From the NCBI GenBank assembly GCA_002773795.1, contig PFAD01000008.1, positions 1-61,698 on the forward strand: a DNA stretch of 61,698 bases. The letters are read 5' to 3'. The DNA is from Chlamydiae bacterium CG10_big_fil_rev_8_21_14_0_10_42_34. Lineage in GTDB: Bacteria > Chlamydiota > Chlamydiia > Chlamydiales > SM23-39. The notes beneath the pieces are model-generated. The model saw nothing but the letters and a program-made list of their open reading frames with translations. It was not told the origin of the DNA and made no database searches. Numbering within the stretch: the first letter of the stretch is position 1; every line of letters begins with the position of its first letter. Position numbers and translations under genes: made by a program. Shown one piece after another: positions 44,693 through 54,196 of the stretch.

Positions 44693-45735
44693 CGCATCCT
44701 CACAAAGGAGGGGACCGAGCAACCAAGCGCTAAAAGAAGCGGACCAAAAATCGCAGCAAATGCTGGTAAAACTTGATTTTCCCCTAAGATGAGCATCCCA
44801 TCGAAGATGACTTTCAAGGCGATGAGACCAAAGATGGATGCTGTCGCAATGATAAATAGGGGCTGGTTGCGAGAAAAGCGCATAGAAATAGGCGCTAGTG
44901 CAAATAAAACGAGAAAGGGCATTAAGGGGCTTACCAATTTATAATAGAGGTGAGTGAAAATGCTGGCCCTTTCTGCAGAGGCGGCAAGAGATTGGGAAAG
45001 CAGTGTTGTTAAAGACCGGTTTTCGAACGGGACGAATCGATGCGCAACGATATCATCATTCCAGAGAAGATCGGGAAAATCTTTTGCAACAAAACTTTCC
45101 ACCTTTTCAAATTGATTCGCTTTGTTTCTTACAAGGTGGTTGACAAATCTTCCGTGAACGGGATCTATCTTTAGATATTTCATATGCCAGATATCTGTGG
45201 AAGATTTCACCCAAAAAACGTCAAAAAGTTCTTTTTTTTCTTTTTCAAAACTTTGATAAACAAGCTCCGTGTCATCATCTAATAGTACAGAATAGATGTG
45301 TACCGTTTCCTTCTTTTTCTTCTTGGTCTTGTGAGTTGTTTTGAATGCATCGGTAATGTCTTGGGCCTCAGGAGCAAACCATTGACTATTTACGTAGCAA
45401 GTAAATGTAAGGATTGTGGCAAAAATAAAAAATGGGGCAAGGATCCGTTTTTTAGAAATACCCGCCATTAATAGGGCAATGATTTCTCTTGAAGCGACTA
45501 AATCAAAAACAATACGCATTGTGGCAAGGAGAAATGCGAGGGTTAAAAACAGTTCCAGTAGTGTTGCGAAGGTGTGAAAATAGTAGAGGGCGATGTCGGC
45601 AAAATCGGACTTGGAGAGAAATCTCACTCCATGTGCCGAGAGATCGACAATCACGTAGATTCCAAAAAGACAAGCGAGGAGAAAGATAAATGTTTTTCCA
45701 AGCCTTGTAAAAATATATCTTTCCCACAGTTTCAT
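44689..45735 (-). CDS. lptG: LPS export permease, LptF/LptG family (second gene)
   Basis: A 348-residue inner-membrane permease of the YjgP/YjgQ family, three transmembrane helices at each end around a periplasmic beta-jellyroll that passes lipopolysaccharide to LptC/LptA. Motif ALLMAGISKKRILAPFF is in the typical place after helix 3. I prefer the ATG at 45735, which has AAGGGG upstream, to the frame beginning at 45783. It overlaps the first gene by 4 bp and the kinase-like gene by 4 bp. F versus G is assigned by order only. Confidence 0.82.
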   Translation of the reverse strand: MKLWERYIFTRLGKTFIFLLACLFGIYVIVDLSAHGVRFLSKSDFADIALYYFHTFATLLELFLTLAFLLATMRIVFDLVASREIIALLMAGISKKRILAPFFIFATILTFTCYVNSQWFAPEAQDITDAFKTTHKTKKKKKETVHIYSVLLDDDTELVYQSFEKEKKELFDVFWVKSSTDIWHMKYLKIDPVHGRFVNHLVRNKANQFEKVESFVAKDFPDLLWNDDIVAHRFVPFENRSLTTLLSQSLAASAERASIFTHLYYKLVSPLMPFLVLFALAPISMRFSRNQPLFIIATASIFGLIALKVIFDGMLILGENQVLPAFAAIFGPLLLALGCSVPSFVRMR

Positions 45736-46793
45736 ACGCACCCCTTCGCGATCCGGCGTAAATGAAAAATAGAGCAAAGCCAAATGAAGGGGTGAGGAAG
45801 GATGAAGGCAGCAGTCGCAAGCTCGGGGAAATTCTTTAACTCCTTTCCAAGTAAATAGCTCATGAGTACGGAAAGAGTTAAAAGGGCTGCAAAAAGGAGA
45901 TTTTTCTTTTTCGGGTCTCTCCCTTCTTCAATTCCAAATGCACAGCCTAAAAACGTAAAGCTAAATACGGCCATGGAGAGGGAAACCCTCCTTAACATCT
46001 CGATTTGAGCAGGCTTTTCTTTTTTGCTAAGGCGAAGCATTTTGAGACTTAGTGCATTGATATCAAGTCTTGGGCGATTCTTTTTTAACGCAGAAGAGAG
46101 AAGGGGCGCTGATGTCGACATCGAAGATTGGTTTTCGATGATGAGAGAATCAAAGCCTTTATCTGAATTGAGATAAGAAATAATGGCTAAGTCATCTCCC
46201 AGGAGCTCTTCGTCTTGGATCCAAAGTTTTTTCGCGGATAAAAGGCTTAGCCGCTCGTTGCTATCGTTGTGGACAATCAATGTGAGATCTTCTGTGGTCT
46301 CATCGTTTTTTACTGCCATATTTAGGTAGGCGTGTTTGAGTTTAACCAACTTTTGTCTTTGGAGTAAGAGGAGGGGGTTTTCGGAGGTTTCGTGATAGAT
46401 AAGGGTTTTCCCCTCTCTTCGGCAGTAGGGGGCTATTTCTGTACATATTGAAAAATTGACTAGCGATAAAAAGAGTGAACCTAAGATGAGGGGGGCTAAA
46501 ATCTTTGATAGACTCAATCCTGAAGCTCTCAAGGCGGTCAGTTCGTAGGTCCTGCTCAACCTTTGAAAAAGGAGTAGAGATGCAATGAGGGCAGATATGG
46601 GAATTGCGATCGGCAAAATGGTTGGAATCTGGTAAACTATAAACAGTCCCGTCTTCCCGAAACTCCCTGCTAATGCAGTAAATCGGGCGATATCTTTAAA
46701 TCGGGCTACGATTAGCACAGTGATAAACGTGCTCACCGAAAGTAAAAAGACCCTGAGGTAACTTTGCAAAGCGTAACGCCACAAAATTGTCAT
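45732..46793 (-). CDS. lptF: LPS export permease, LptF/LptG family (first gene)
   Basis: A 353-residue permease of the same family: it starts WRYALQSYLRVFLLSVSTF, has TALRASGLSLSKILAPL after helix 3, a periplasmic jellyroll, and three C-terminal helices with LGCAFGIEEGRD. With its partner it forms the LptFG core of the LptB2FG exporter; lptB is not in the window. Its 5' end overlaps the divergent tilS gene by 30 bp. Assigned lptF by its position ahead of lptG. The adjacent tilS-ftsH order is the one found in Chlamydia. Confidence 0.82.
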   Translation of the reverse strand: MTILWRYALQSYLRVFLLSVSTFITVLIVARFKDIARFTALAGSFGKTGLFIVYQIPTILPIAIPISALIASLLLFQRLSRTYELTALRASGLSLSKILAPLILGSLFLSLVNFSICTEIAPYCRREGKTLIYHETSENPLLLLQRQKLVKLKHAYLNMAVKNDETTEDLTLIVHNDSNERLSLLSAKKLWIQDEELLGDDLAIISYLNSDKGFDSLIIENQSSMSTSAPLLSSALKKNRPRLDINALSLKMLRLSKKEKPAQIEMLRRVSLSMAVFSFTFLGCAFGIEEGRDPKKKNLLFAALLTLSVLMSYLLGKELKNFPELATAAFILPHPFIWLCSIFHLRRIAKGCV

Positions 46794-47714
46794 GTTCAGA
46801 TTTTAACACAAGATTTTCTGTCCGTCCATTGGGATCGAAAAAGTCCTTTGCTTCTTGGGTATTCTGGCGGCCCAGATTCGAAGGCTTTGCTTTACTCACT
46901 CATAGAGTGTGGAGTTAAACCTCATATTGCCCATATTGATCACGGTTGGCGTGAAGTTAGTTGCATCGAGGCTGAGCAGTTGCGAGCAGAGGCTGAACAA
47001 CTAGGCTGTCCTTTTTTTTCAACGCGGCTCGAAAAAAAAATGGGAGAAGATGAGGCCAGACGCGCAAGACTTGCATTTTTTGCCTCTATATATAGTGGCT
47101 GTCAGGCCCTTTTGCTAGCCCATCATGCAGATGATTTGGCAGAAACAGTTCTTAAGCGTGTTCTAGAAGGGGCTCATTTAGCTCACTTGAGCGGCATGCA
47201 AGAGGTGAGTCAGCAATTTTCCATGAATATTTGGCGCCCGCTGCTAAAGATAAAAAAATCTGAGATCTTAAAGTATTTGCAGGAGCGGGAGTTAAATCCG
47301 CTCATCGACTCGTCAAATTTTGATCCGACTTATCTTAGATCTAGAATGCGGATGGAGATTTTCCCCTTTTTAAACGAGCGCTTCGGAAAGCAAACGACTG
47401 AAAACTTAACCCTTCTTTCAGAAAGGGCTGCGGAATTGAAAAAATACTTAGATAAAAAGGTGAGCGAGGTCAAAGTTCAAAAAGGGCCTTGGGGTACGCT
47501 TGTCGACTTAAACGGGCTGGAACGAGTAGAGCAAAGACACCTGATCCAAAAAATTGCAGCGAAAGAATCTCTGATTTTGAAGAGAGACCATATAGATACC
47601 CTTCTCAGCTGGGTAGCAGATCGGAAAAAATCTAAGGTTTTTATGCTCGGTTCAAAAAAGTTTTTGGTTGACATGGGCCGGATTTGCATGATTTCTTTGC
47701 CCCCAAAAGACTAA
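46764..47714 (+). CDS. tilS: tRNA(Ile)-lysidine synthase
   Basis: A 316-residue TilS, which converts C34 of tRNA-Ile2 to lysidine so that AUA is read. The PP-loop is YSGGPDSKAL (about 33-42), followed by AHIDHGWR and LAHHADDLAET, and a DSSNFDPTYLRSRMR element for tRNA contact. The protein is short and lacks most of the C-terminal domain of larger TilS enzymes, as in chlamydiae. The start is a TTG at 46764 with GAGG five bases ahead; no ATG is available in this region. Its 5' end overlaps lptF on the other strand. Confidence 0.93.
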   Translation: MQSVTPQNCHVQILTQDFLSVHWDRKSPLLLGYSGGPDSKALLYSLIECGVKPHIAHIDHGWREVSCIEAEQLRAEAEQLGCPFFSTRLEKKMGEDEARRARLAFFASIYSGCQALLLAHHADDLAETVLKRVLEGAHLAHLSGMQEVSQQFSMNIWRPLLKIKKSEILKYLQERELNPLIDSSNFDPTYLRSRMRMEIFPFLNERFGKQTTENLTLLSERAAELKKYLDKKVSEVKVQKGPWGTLVDLNGLERVEQRHLIQKIAAKESLILKRDHIDTLLSWVADRKKSKVFMLGSKKFLVDMGRICMISLPPKD

Positions 47715-47763
47715 AAACCAGTTTCCTAGCGATAAACGGCAGACAATTTATACAGTTTTTGCT

Positions 47764-47835
47764 ATGAGAAGATTTTTAGGGCAATCTTACGATCCCTTCG
47801 CTGAGACTTTACTAAAAGCAGAAAACATGGTTTAA
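47764..47835 (+). other. Possible 23-codon ORF in the ftsH leader region
   Basis: ATG at 47764 opens a 23-codon frame (ending AETLLKAENMV) just before the ftsH promoter candidate. Without a good ribosome site it is only a candidate small peptide. Confidence 0.2.
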
Positions 47836-47863
47836 TTGACCTGTTTACAAGATTTTATAACAT
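47836..47863 (+). promoter_or_regulatory. Candidate ftsH promoter
   Basis: TTGACC (47836-47841), 16 bp, then TAACAT (47858-47863), about 20 bases before the ftsH start codon. The overlapping TATAAC is an alternative -10. Confidence 0.4.
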
Positions 47864-47881
47864 ATACAAAACAAGGCGTTT

Positions 47882-50620
47882 ATGGCCAAAATGAGACCAG
47901 ATCAGAAAAAAGGCTTTCCAGGGGGATTTCTCGTATTTCTCCTAGCAGCAATGTTGATTATCATCGGCGTGCAAACTTTAACTTCAGACGCAGTCGGTAG
48001 GGTCTCATTTAGTCACCAGGCTGAACATTTAACCAACTTGAACCTTACGATTCCTCAAGAAAATCGTAAGATTGCTCAAAATGAGAATCTTGTTACTTTT
48101 ACAGGTCGCTTCCGCGACCGCCTATCTGATGAGAGCTTAGAACGGTTCCGCTATTTAGAACTCCTCTCAAAAAATCACGAGCTTAAGGGGGAAGAAAGTC
48201 GCCTTCTGTCAGAACTTGATGTTTTAGAGAAAAATGTAAAAGACTCTGCAGATCTTTATCTTCATATCAGCGGACAAACTATACCCCGCTCGGGCTACAC
48301 TGTTGTTGGTCCATTTTTTGACACTCCAGATCGTGATAGTGCCGTAGCAATCCGCTCATTAACTGATCGCGAGGTGGTTAGTCTTCCGTTTGTTCAAAGA
48401 AGTCTAAGCTTAGCTCAGCAACTACAAACAGTTGAAAGTGTTGAGGTTGTTGCAAAAGAACTGGCTGATATGGTCGCTTTGCTCCGCTCTACGGCCTTAG
48501 GTGTTGGTAGCGAAGCTTTGAAGCATGAGCTTAAAACGCTAGCGGGGCAGCTTAGCTCAACTGCTGATCACTCCCTAGAATTGCAGCTCCGTACCTATCG
48601 AAATGCGCTTAATCAATTAACAGCGCTGATTGGAAATATGGGTAAAGAGAGCGAAGGTGTCCGTCTGGGTGCTTTGCGCAGTGTGAGAAGCTATGTTGAA
48701 GAGCTAAAAAGCTACGCACAAGTTACTGCTGAACTTGAGAAAAATGAAGCGCTTTTGAATAAGTCGAGAAATAAAGTTGCCTCGATGATCTGGTTTTTTA
48801 ACAATCAAGAGTTGTCGACTCGAGCTTTGGAGAAGCAAGATCCTGAAGTCTTTAGCCATTGGTTCTTAAAGGCAAAAGAGGAATGGTCAGGTTTTGAATC
48901 AAACAAAGGCCTTGCTTACCGTGCTCCCGATCAACCTCGAACTGCTGTTTTAGAAAAGACATTTCAAAGTGAAGAGCCCGCTCCTAACTATTTTAGTTAT
49001 CTTTTGACGCTTCTTCCTGTGATGTTAGTGATCTTGTTCCTTTACTTCATATTTTCGCGTCAAATGAAAGGTGGCGTAGGCTCAGGAGCGATGAACTTTG
49101 GTAAATCTCCTGCAAAACTAATGACGAAAGAGACGAATAAAGTCACTTTTAAAGATGTTGCTGGTGCTGAAGAGGCGAAAGAGGAATTGAAGGAAATTGT
49201 CGACTTTTTGAAAGACCCTCAAAAATTTACCTCCCTTGGCGCACGTATCCCTAAAGGGGTATTGCTAGTAGGTCCTCCTGGAACAGGGAAAACCTTAGTT
49301 GCAAAAGCTGTAGCAGGTGAAGCGGATCGTCCGTTCTTTTCAATTTCGGGCTCAGATTTTGTCGAAATGTTTGTAGGTGTGGGTGCAAGCCGCATTCGCG
49401 ATATGTTTGATACTGCTAAAAAAAGCGCGCCATGCATTATCTTTATGGATGAGATTGACGCTGTCGGCCGTCATAGAGGTGCTGGCATTGGTGGTGGTCA
49501 TGATGAAAGAGAGCAGACGTTAAACCAGCTCCTCGTTGAGATGGATGGCTTCGATACGAAAGAAGGGGTCATTTTAATGGCTGCTACAAACAGACCTGAT
49601 ATTTTAGATCGCGCATTACTGCGCCCGGGTCGTTTTGATCGTCGCGTTGTCCTTGATCTTCCAGATATTAAGGGGAGATTGGAAATTTTGAAAGTGCACG
49701 CTCGTAAAATCAAGATGGATACATCTGTCGATTTAAATGATGTAGCACGAAATACGCCGGGTGCCTCTGGAGCTGATCTTGAAAACGTCCTCAATGAAGC
49801 GGCGCTTTTGGCTGCACGTAAAGGAAGATCTGCTGTAACTGCATCTGAGGTGCGGGAAGCTGCAGATAAGGTGCGTTATGGAAAAGAGCGTAGAAGCTTG
49901 GAAATGGATCAAAATGAGAAGTTGACAACCGCTTTCCACGAGTCAGGCCACGCTATTGCAGGACTTATTGTCGAACATAGCGATCCTGTCGATAAAGTAA
50001 CAATCATCCCTCGCGGGTTTTCATTGGGTGCAACCCACTTTATGCCGACTAAAAATCGTCTCAGCTATTGGAGAAAAGAAGTTCTCGATAAGCTCGTAGT
50101 CCTCATGGGTGGAAGAGCTGCCGAAGAAATTTTTGTGAAAGATATGTCATCAGGTGCATCACACGATATTATGCAAGCGACTAAAATTGCTCGCAGCATG
50201 GTTTGTGAATGGGGGATGAGTGATAATCTCGGGACAGTGGCTTATGATGAAAAATCTGAATCAGGTCAATATCTCGGTGGGAACAATTACCACGAAAAGA
50301 ACTACTCTGATGAGACTGCGAAAAACATTGATAAAGAAGTCCGCTCTCTCATTGACGATGCGCATAAACGTGCTTTGGAGATCCTAGAAGCGAATAGAGA
50401 CAAGGTTCAGTTGATGACAGATATGTTGATGGAGTTTGAAACGCTCGACTCTCTGGACATCAAGGAAATTATGGATGGCTCATGGAGCTCAGATGTTAAG
50501 CGCACGCGCGTAAAAACAGCTGAAGAGCTGCAAATTATGACCCCGCCTCCAATACCAGAAAGTATCATCAGACCCGAAATTAACCCATCGCAAGATCCTG
50601 ATATTCAGGGAGCTGGTTGA
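47882..50620 (+). CDS. ftsH: ATP-dependent zinc metalloprotease FtsH
   Basis: A 912-residue FtsH, about 250 longer than most, as in other Chlamydiae. Helix 1 (about 16-33) and helix 2 (about 373-390) enclose a very large, mostly helical periplasmic domain. The AAA module has GPPGTGKT (Walker A), [11 protein letters not shown] (Walker B), the second region of homology [18 protein letters not shown], and the protease HESGH with its downstream Asp. It degrades membrane and regulatory proteins. The long periplasmic region is lineage-specific. AAGG precedes the ATG. A CIRCE-regulated hsp20 follows at once. Confidence 0.97.
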   Translation: MAKMRPDQKKGFPGGFLVFLLAAMLIIIGVQTLTSDAVGRVSFSHQAEHLTNLNLTIPQENRKIAQNENLVTFTGRFRDRLSDESLERFRYLELLSKNHELKGEESRLLSELDVLEKNVKDSADLYLHISGQTIPRSGYTVVGPFFDTPDRDSAVAIRSLTDREVVSLPFVQRSLSLAQQLQTVESVEVVAKELADMVALLRSTALGVGSEALKHELKTLAGQLSSTADHSLELQLRTYRNALNQLTALIGNMGKESEGVRLGALRSVRSYVEELKSYAQVTAELEKNEALLNKSRNKVASMIWFFNNQELSTRALEKQDPEVFSHWFLKAKEEWSGFESNKGLAYRAPDQPRTAVLEKTFQSEEPAPNYFSYLLTLLPVMLVILFLYFIFSRQMKGGVGSGAMNFGKSPAKLMTKETNKVTFKDVAGAEEAKEELKEIVDFLKDPQKFTSLGARIPKGVLLVGPPGTGKTLVAKAVAGEADRPFFSISGSDFVEMFVGVGASRIRDMFDTAKKSAPCIIFMDEIDAVGRHRGAGIGGGHDEREQTLNQLLVEMDGFDTKEGVILMAATNRPDILDRALLRPGRFDRRVVLDLPDIKGRLEILKVHARKIKMDTSVDLNDVARNTPGASGADLENVLNEAALLAARKGRSAVTASEVREAADKVRYGKERRSLEMDQNEKLTTAFHESGHAIAGLIVEHSDPVDKVTIIPRGFSLGATHFMPTKNRLSYWRKEVLDKLVVLMGGRAAEEIFVKDMSSGASHDIMQATKIARSMVCEWGMSDNLGTVAYDEKSESGQYLGGNNYHEKNYSDETAKNIDKEVRSLIDDAHKRALEILEANRDKVQLMTDMLMEFETLDSLDIKEIMDGSWSSDVKRTRVKTAEELQIMTPPPIPESIIRPEINPSQDPDIQGAG

Positions 50621-50624
50621 AATT

Positions 50625-50651
50625 TTAGCACTCTTGAATAGAGAGTGCTAG
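50625..50651 (+). promoter_or_regulatory. CIRCE operator (HrcA binding site)
   Basis: TTAGCACTC, nine bases, GAGTGCTAG: eight of nine positions of the right arm are perfect against the consensus TTAGCACTC-N9-GAGTGCTAA. It lies between ftsH and hsp20 and ends inside the -35 box of the hsp20 promoter, the usual position for HrcA repression. Confidence 0.93.
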
Positions 50652-50678
50652 ACAAAATCTTTCCTCATTTGGTACACT
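50649..50678 (+). promoter_or_regulatory. Heat-shock-controlled promoter of hsp20
   Basis: TAGACA (50649-50654) and TACACT (50673-50678), 18-bp spacing, overlapped by CIRCE at its 5' end. HrcA would compete with RNA polymerase. Confidence 0.6.
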
Positions 50679-50719
50679 CCTGAATAGTGAGTAAAACTCA
50701 TAAACAAAAGGAGAACCAT

Positions 50720-51064
50720 ATGTCAATTGCAACATTATTCAGTGAAGTTGAAAAAGCGTTTAACCCACTTGCTAGCTGCTGTTCTAAGGGGCTTACCTTT
50801 AAAGAAGATGATGGGTGCTTCCTTTTAGAGGCAGTCATTCCTGGGGTAAAGGCTGATCAAGTGGATATTAAACTGGAAAAAGGCTCAATTTGTATTGAGG
50901 CTAAATCTGACAAATATAGGTATTCGTACCAGGCTCTTCTCCCCTCGGGGGAAATTGATGAGTCAGCTGCCCCAGAGGCTAGCTTAGAAGATGGGATTTT
51001 AAGGATACAATTTCCAAAAGCTAAACAGGCAAAACCTCTTAAAATCACAGTAAAACAGCAATAA
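50720..51064 (+). CDS. Hsp20/alpha-crystallin family small heat-shock protein
   Basis: A 114-residue small heat-shock protein, an ATP-independent holdase. The alpha-crystallin domain is seen in FLLEAVIPGVKADQVDIKLE, followed by GSICIEAKSD and the C-terminal motif GILRIQFPK; it is short, with a brief N-terminal arm containing two Cys and only a KITVKQQ end. I chose the ATG at 50720, after AGGAG. A CIRCE element and heat-shock promoter lie upstream and a terminator behind, so it is a single HrcA-controlled unit. Confidence 0.9.
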   Translation: MSIATLFSEVEKAFNPLASCCSKGLTFKEDDGCFLLEAVIPGVKADQVDIKLEKGSICIEAKSDKYRYSYQALLPSGEIDESAAPEASLEDGILRIQFPKAKQAKPLKITVKQQ

Positions 51065-51079
51065 ATTCTCAAGCTCTCC

Positions 51080-51114
51080 GCCCCAATCTTATTCAGGGAT
51101 TGGGGCTTTTTTTT
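51080..51114 (+). terminator. Rho-independent terminator of hsp20
   Basis: GCCCCAATC pairs with GATTGGGGC (9 bp) and is followed by eight T residues on the plus strand. Confidence 0.9.
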
Positions 51115-51239
51115 GTATGTCTTTAATTCTAGATCCTTGATTGACAGTAACTTTTAATTGCGCAATTTAGGGATAGTTTTGTAATTATATCAATCTTAAT
51201 TTTTGTTATAATATATATGGATCTAATTTGTGGTAATTT

Positions 51240-52004
51240 ATGAGCCTTTCTTTGTCGTCTATGGGGTCTGTTTCTAGTCAGTTTAACTTTCAAGTTGATC
51301 AATTCATGTTGAAAGAAAAGTTAAAAAAAATAGATGCGATAATTGTTGAGGCATTTTCAGTTTATAATAAATTCCACACTACATCTGTATGTCTTCCATA
51401 TGTAATTAATTTTGATTTTAGAAAATTAATGCTCAGTCCGTCCGTACAGCTTAATTCTGATGGATTTATTCAGTTCAATGTGCCTGTTACTTTGTTGTAT
51501 GAAAATTCAGATTTTAAGGCTTTATCTAATATGTTTAAAATAAACAAACTTCCAGAAGTAAGTAAGCATTATTCTGCATATTTCTTAGAATATTTAAAGG
51601 ATCCGATTTTATCTGAAAAGGCAAAAAAATTTATGCTTTATCACGAAGTGGCGCACGTATTCAATCAAGACATATTAACTCAACCTGATCCCCGATCAAT
51701 TAAAGAAATTGAAAAGAGGGCGGATCTTGTTGCAGCTTATATGTCAGGTGCTGCGGATGGGGCCGTTTACCTATTTGAGATCGGAAAGCGTTTTCAGTTG
51801 CCTGAATCTCCAACTCACCCTTCTGTAGATGAGAGAATTGCTTACTTGAAGAAGTTTGATTCAGATCCTTTCTTGTTAAAAAGAGAGGTGTCTTCTTTTA
51901 TCTTGAAAACACCCCGCAATGGACTTGATCTTTTACTTCTTGCGACCGCCGATGAAAAAGAGGCCGATTCCAACAACAATCAAAATGATGCCGCCAATTT
52001 TTAA
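51240..52004 (+). CDS. M48-like zinc metalloprotease
   Basis: A 254-residue soluble protein with MLYHEVAHVFNQDI (HExxH) and, 30 residues on, EKRADLVAAYMSG, where an Asp/Glu ligand is expected; THPSVDERIAYLKKF is a typical M48 C-terminal motif. There is no signal peptide or membrane helix, so it would act in the cytosol or be exported by another route. A TATAAT (51207-51212) lies ahead of the gene, its -35 being weak; no strong ribosome site. The 3' end overlaps a convergent gene by 72 bp. Confidence 0.75.
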   Translation: MSLSLSSMGSVSSQFNFQVDQFMLKEKLKKIDAIIVEAFSVYNKFHTTSVCLPYVINFDFRKLMLSPSVQLNSDGFIQFNVPVTLLYENSDFKALSNMFKINKLPEVSKHYSAYFLEYLKDPILSEKAKKFMLYHEVAHVFNQDILTQPDPRSIKEIEKRADLVAAYMSGAADGAVYLFEIGKRFQLPESPTHPSVDERIAYLKKFDSDPFLLKREVSSFILKTPRNGLDLLLLATADEKEADSNNNQNDAANF

Positions 52005-52271
52005 TTGACCCGAGAGAGTTTCATATTTATCCGCTTCAGCTTTTCCTGCATCAATTTTTCTCTGGGCTGATCCTGTGAAGGCTTGGCCAAATGGTTTTGT
52101 GTATTTTGATTGTGAAAATAGTGAATCAACAGTGTCGACAGATTGTTGACCTTGTCTGATTTGCAATCTCCCTTCTGCTACTTGCTCTGCAATATAATCT
52201 GAAAAAAGGAGCATTGCTCCACCTATAATAATGGATAAGATTCCTAAGATTTTTCTCGTCTTGATACTCAT
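51933..52271 (-). CDS. Small membrane protein, DUF3185-like
   Basis: A 112-residue protein with two hydrophobic helices, one at each end (about 6-26 and 90-108), and a polar central part rich in Gln, Ser and Lys. The shape resembles DUF3185 proteins, with moderate confidence. The ATG at 52271 follows GGGG at good spacing. Its 3' end overlaps the M48-like gene by 72 bp, a long convergent overlap. Confidence 0.7.
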   Translation of the reverse strand: MSIKTRKILGILSIIIGGAMLLFSDYIAEQVAEGRLQIRQGQQSVDTVDSLFSQSKYTKPFGQAFTGSAQRKIDAGKAEADKYETLSGQLKIGGIILIVVGIGLFFIGGRKK

Positions 52272-52381
52272 GTAACACCCCAAATTTCTAAATATTTTCA
52301 TTTAATGTGTAAATGAAAATTTGAATTTAGTCTAGAGGTGATTTTTGAAGGAATAGGAGACCGGCTATTCAGCCGGCTCTA

Positions 52382-54187
52382 TTATTGCTTTGAAAATTTA
52401 CCAATTTTGGGTTCGATCAAATCGATGAGATCTTTCGGTTTCATAATGATCGATTCGGTCGTGAGGCCGCAATTAAAGGCCACTTTTTCTTGATTCATGA
52501 TCTCTTCGTCGAAGAAATTATCGAGGTTTAGGAGGTTGCCAAATGGGGGAACTCCGCCGATTTGTAGACCAAATCGTTCCTTAATAACGGCGGGGTCTTC
52601 AAATTCACACTTTTCACCAACTAGTTCTGCAACCGCTTTCATATCGACTTTAAGGTGTGCAGAGATGTTGAATTGGAAGTTTTTTTTGGTACTTTTGCCT
52701 CGCAAGATAAGCGCTTTGATCCCTTCTTCCATTTTAATCTGTCTGACTCGGGCAGAGTCTTCAGAAGTAGGTGTTGGTTCATGCGTTTTGTGGTCAAAAT
52801 CTATTTTTTTGGCATTGAGCTGGTGAATGATCTCATTGCGGATATTTTCTGCTCCAAAAAAGATTTTTGCTTTGATCCGATTGCCTGCAATCCTTTTTGT
52901 ATCGGATGGGAATAGCGAGGCTTCTCTGATATTTTTTAGCTTCAGGAGGGTCATGGTAAGTCTTTCAAGTCCCATTCCAAATCCGCCGTGCGGTGGCATC
53001 CCATATTTGAAAATGCTGAGATAGTCTTCAAAATTTGCGGGATCCATCCCTTTAGATTTTATCCCTTCAACCATTGAATCGTAAGTATGGCGACGTTGGC
53101 CACCAGATGTAATTTCCGTGCCTGAACAGATAAGATCAAATGTATTTGTTAGCTCTGGCTGATCTTCTTTAGGGTAGGCATAAAAGGGTCTTTTTTCTGT
53201 TTTCCAATCGGTAACAAAGACAAGATCTGTCCCAAATTTTTCTTGCGACCATGCGCAAAGCTCTCTTTCTGCAGCTGGGCTTAAGTCGGGCTCTTTTCTC
53301 TCATCGATCCCAGTTCTTTCAAAGTAGATCTCTTGCGCCTTAGCAAAGGTAAGGCGAGGGAACGGGACATCTTGGGGAGCTTTGATGATTTGATGATTGA
53401 GTGTTTTGATCTCCTCTTTGCAGTTTTCATGGAGGAAATTGAGGATAAATTTAATGCATCCTTCCTGAACATCCATGATCTCTTCCCATGAATTGAAAAA
53501 GCCCATTTCAAACTCGAATTGTTTCCCTTCGGACAGGTGTCTTGAGGTTTGAGATGGTTCAGCTCTAAAAAAGGGCATGAGAGCAAAGACTCTTTCATTC
53601 ACACCAACCATAATTTGCTTATAAAGTTGGCTACTTTGGGCTAAAGTTGCTGTATATCCAAAATAATCGACATTGAAAAATTCAGCTCCACCCTCTGATG
53701 ATGCACCTATGATATTTGGGGCAAAGTATTCAGAGGCCTGTACTGTATCGAACATATAGAGTCGGTACGCGTGGGCAATTGCGGATTGAATTTTAAAAAC
53801 TGCCTGAATTTGTCGCGCACGTAGCGCGATAGGGCGGTGATCTAAAATAAACTCGAGGTCTGTGTGCAGCTCGGGCTTATAATATTCAATAGGGGGCACT
53901 TCTGTGATTGGATTTTCTACAGTGATTTCAGGCTCGATGAGCTCTACGCTATAGACGGAATTTGATTGAACCGCTTTCCCAACAATTGAGAGGATCGATC
54001 CAGGCTGTAGATGAGCTATCTTTTGGATCTGTTCTTTGTTTTCAATCACAACTTGGATAAGACCTGTTCGGTCGCGTAGGAGCAAAAATGCCAGTTTACC
54101 CATAGCGCGGAGGTTGTTTAACCATCCGCGCACATGGACTTTTTTCTCAACACAATTTGGCAGTTCTTTAGCCAGGATGCGCTGCAT
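52382..54187 (-). CDS. aspS: Archaeal-type aspartyl-tRNA synthetase fused to a YbaK/ProX-like editing domain
   Basis: A 601-residue protein with two domains. Residues 1-435 are an AspRS/AsnRS of archaeal/eukaryotic type: OB-fold anticodon domain (VHVRGWLNNL), motif 2 (FRAEPSQTSRHLSEGK, 207-222) and motif 3 (GGFGMGLERL, 401-410), without the GAD insertion of ordinary bacterial AspRS. Residues about 455-600 match the YbaK/INS deacylase fold: GIKALIL with the conserved Lys (K491), GVPPFGNLL (545-553) and VAFNCGLTTESIIMKPKDL. That domain hydrolyses mischarged aminoacyl-tRNA. Its tie to an AspRS is unusual. It lies 9 bp behind pnp. The window has no second AspRS. Confidence 0.85.
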   Translation of the reverse strand: MQRILAKELPNCVEKKVHVRGWLNNLRAMGKLAFLLLRDRTGLIQVVIENKEQIQKIAHLQPGSILSIVGKAVQSNSVYSVELIEPEITVENPITEVPPIEYYKPELHTDLEFILDHRPIALRARQIQAVFKIQSAIAHAYRLYMFDTVQASEYFAPNIIGASSEGGAEFFNVDYFGYTATLAQSSQLYKQIMVGVNERVFALMPFFRAEPSQTSRHLSEGKQFEFEMGFFNSWEEIMDVQEGCIKFILNFLHENCKEEIKTLNHQIIKAPQDVPFPRLTFAKAQEIYFERTGIDERKEPDLSPAAERELCAWSQEKFGTDLVFVTDWKTEKRPFYAYPKEDQPELTNTFDLICSGTEITSGGQRRHTYDSMVEGIKSKGMDPANFEDYLSIFKYGMPPHGGFGMGLERLTMTLLKLKNIREASLFPSDTKRIAGNRIKAKIFFGAENIRNEIIHQLNAKKIDFDHKTHEPTPTSEDSARVRQIKMEEGIKALILRGKSTKKNFQFNISAHLKVDMKAVAELVGEKCEFEDPAVIKERFGLQIGGVPPFGNLLNLDNFFDEEIMNQEKVAFNCGLTTESIIMKPKDLIDLIEPKIGKFSKQ

Positions 54188-54196
54188 AAAAAGCCT

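Noticed and set aside
47764-47835. Leader peptide upstream of ftsH as regulatory attenuator
   Set aside because: There is no run of a regulatory codon and no terminator-antiterminator pair behind it; kept only as a low-confidence ORF.
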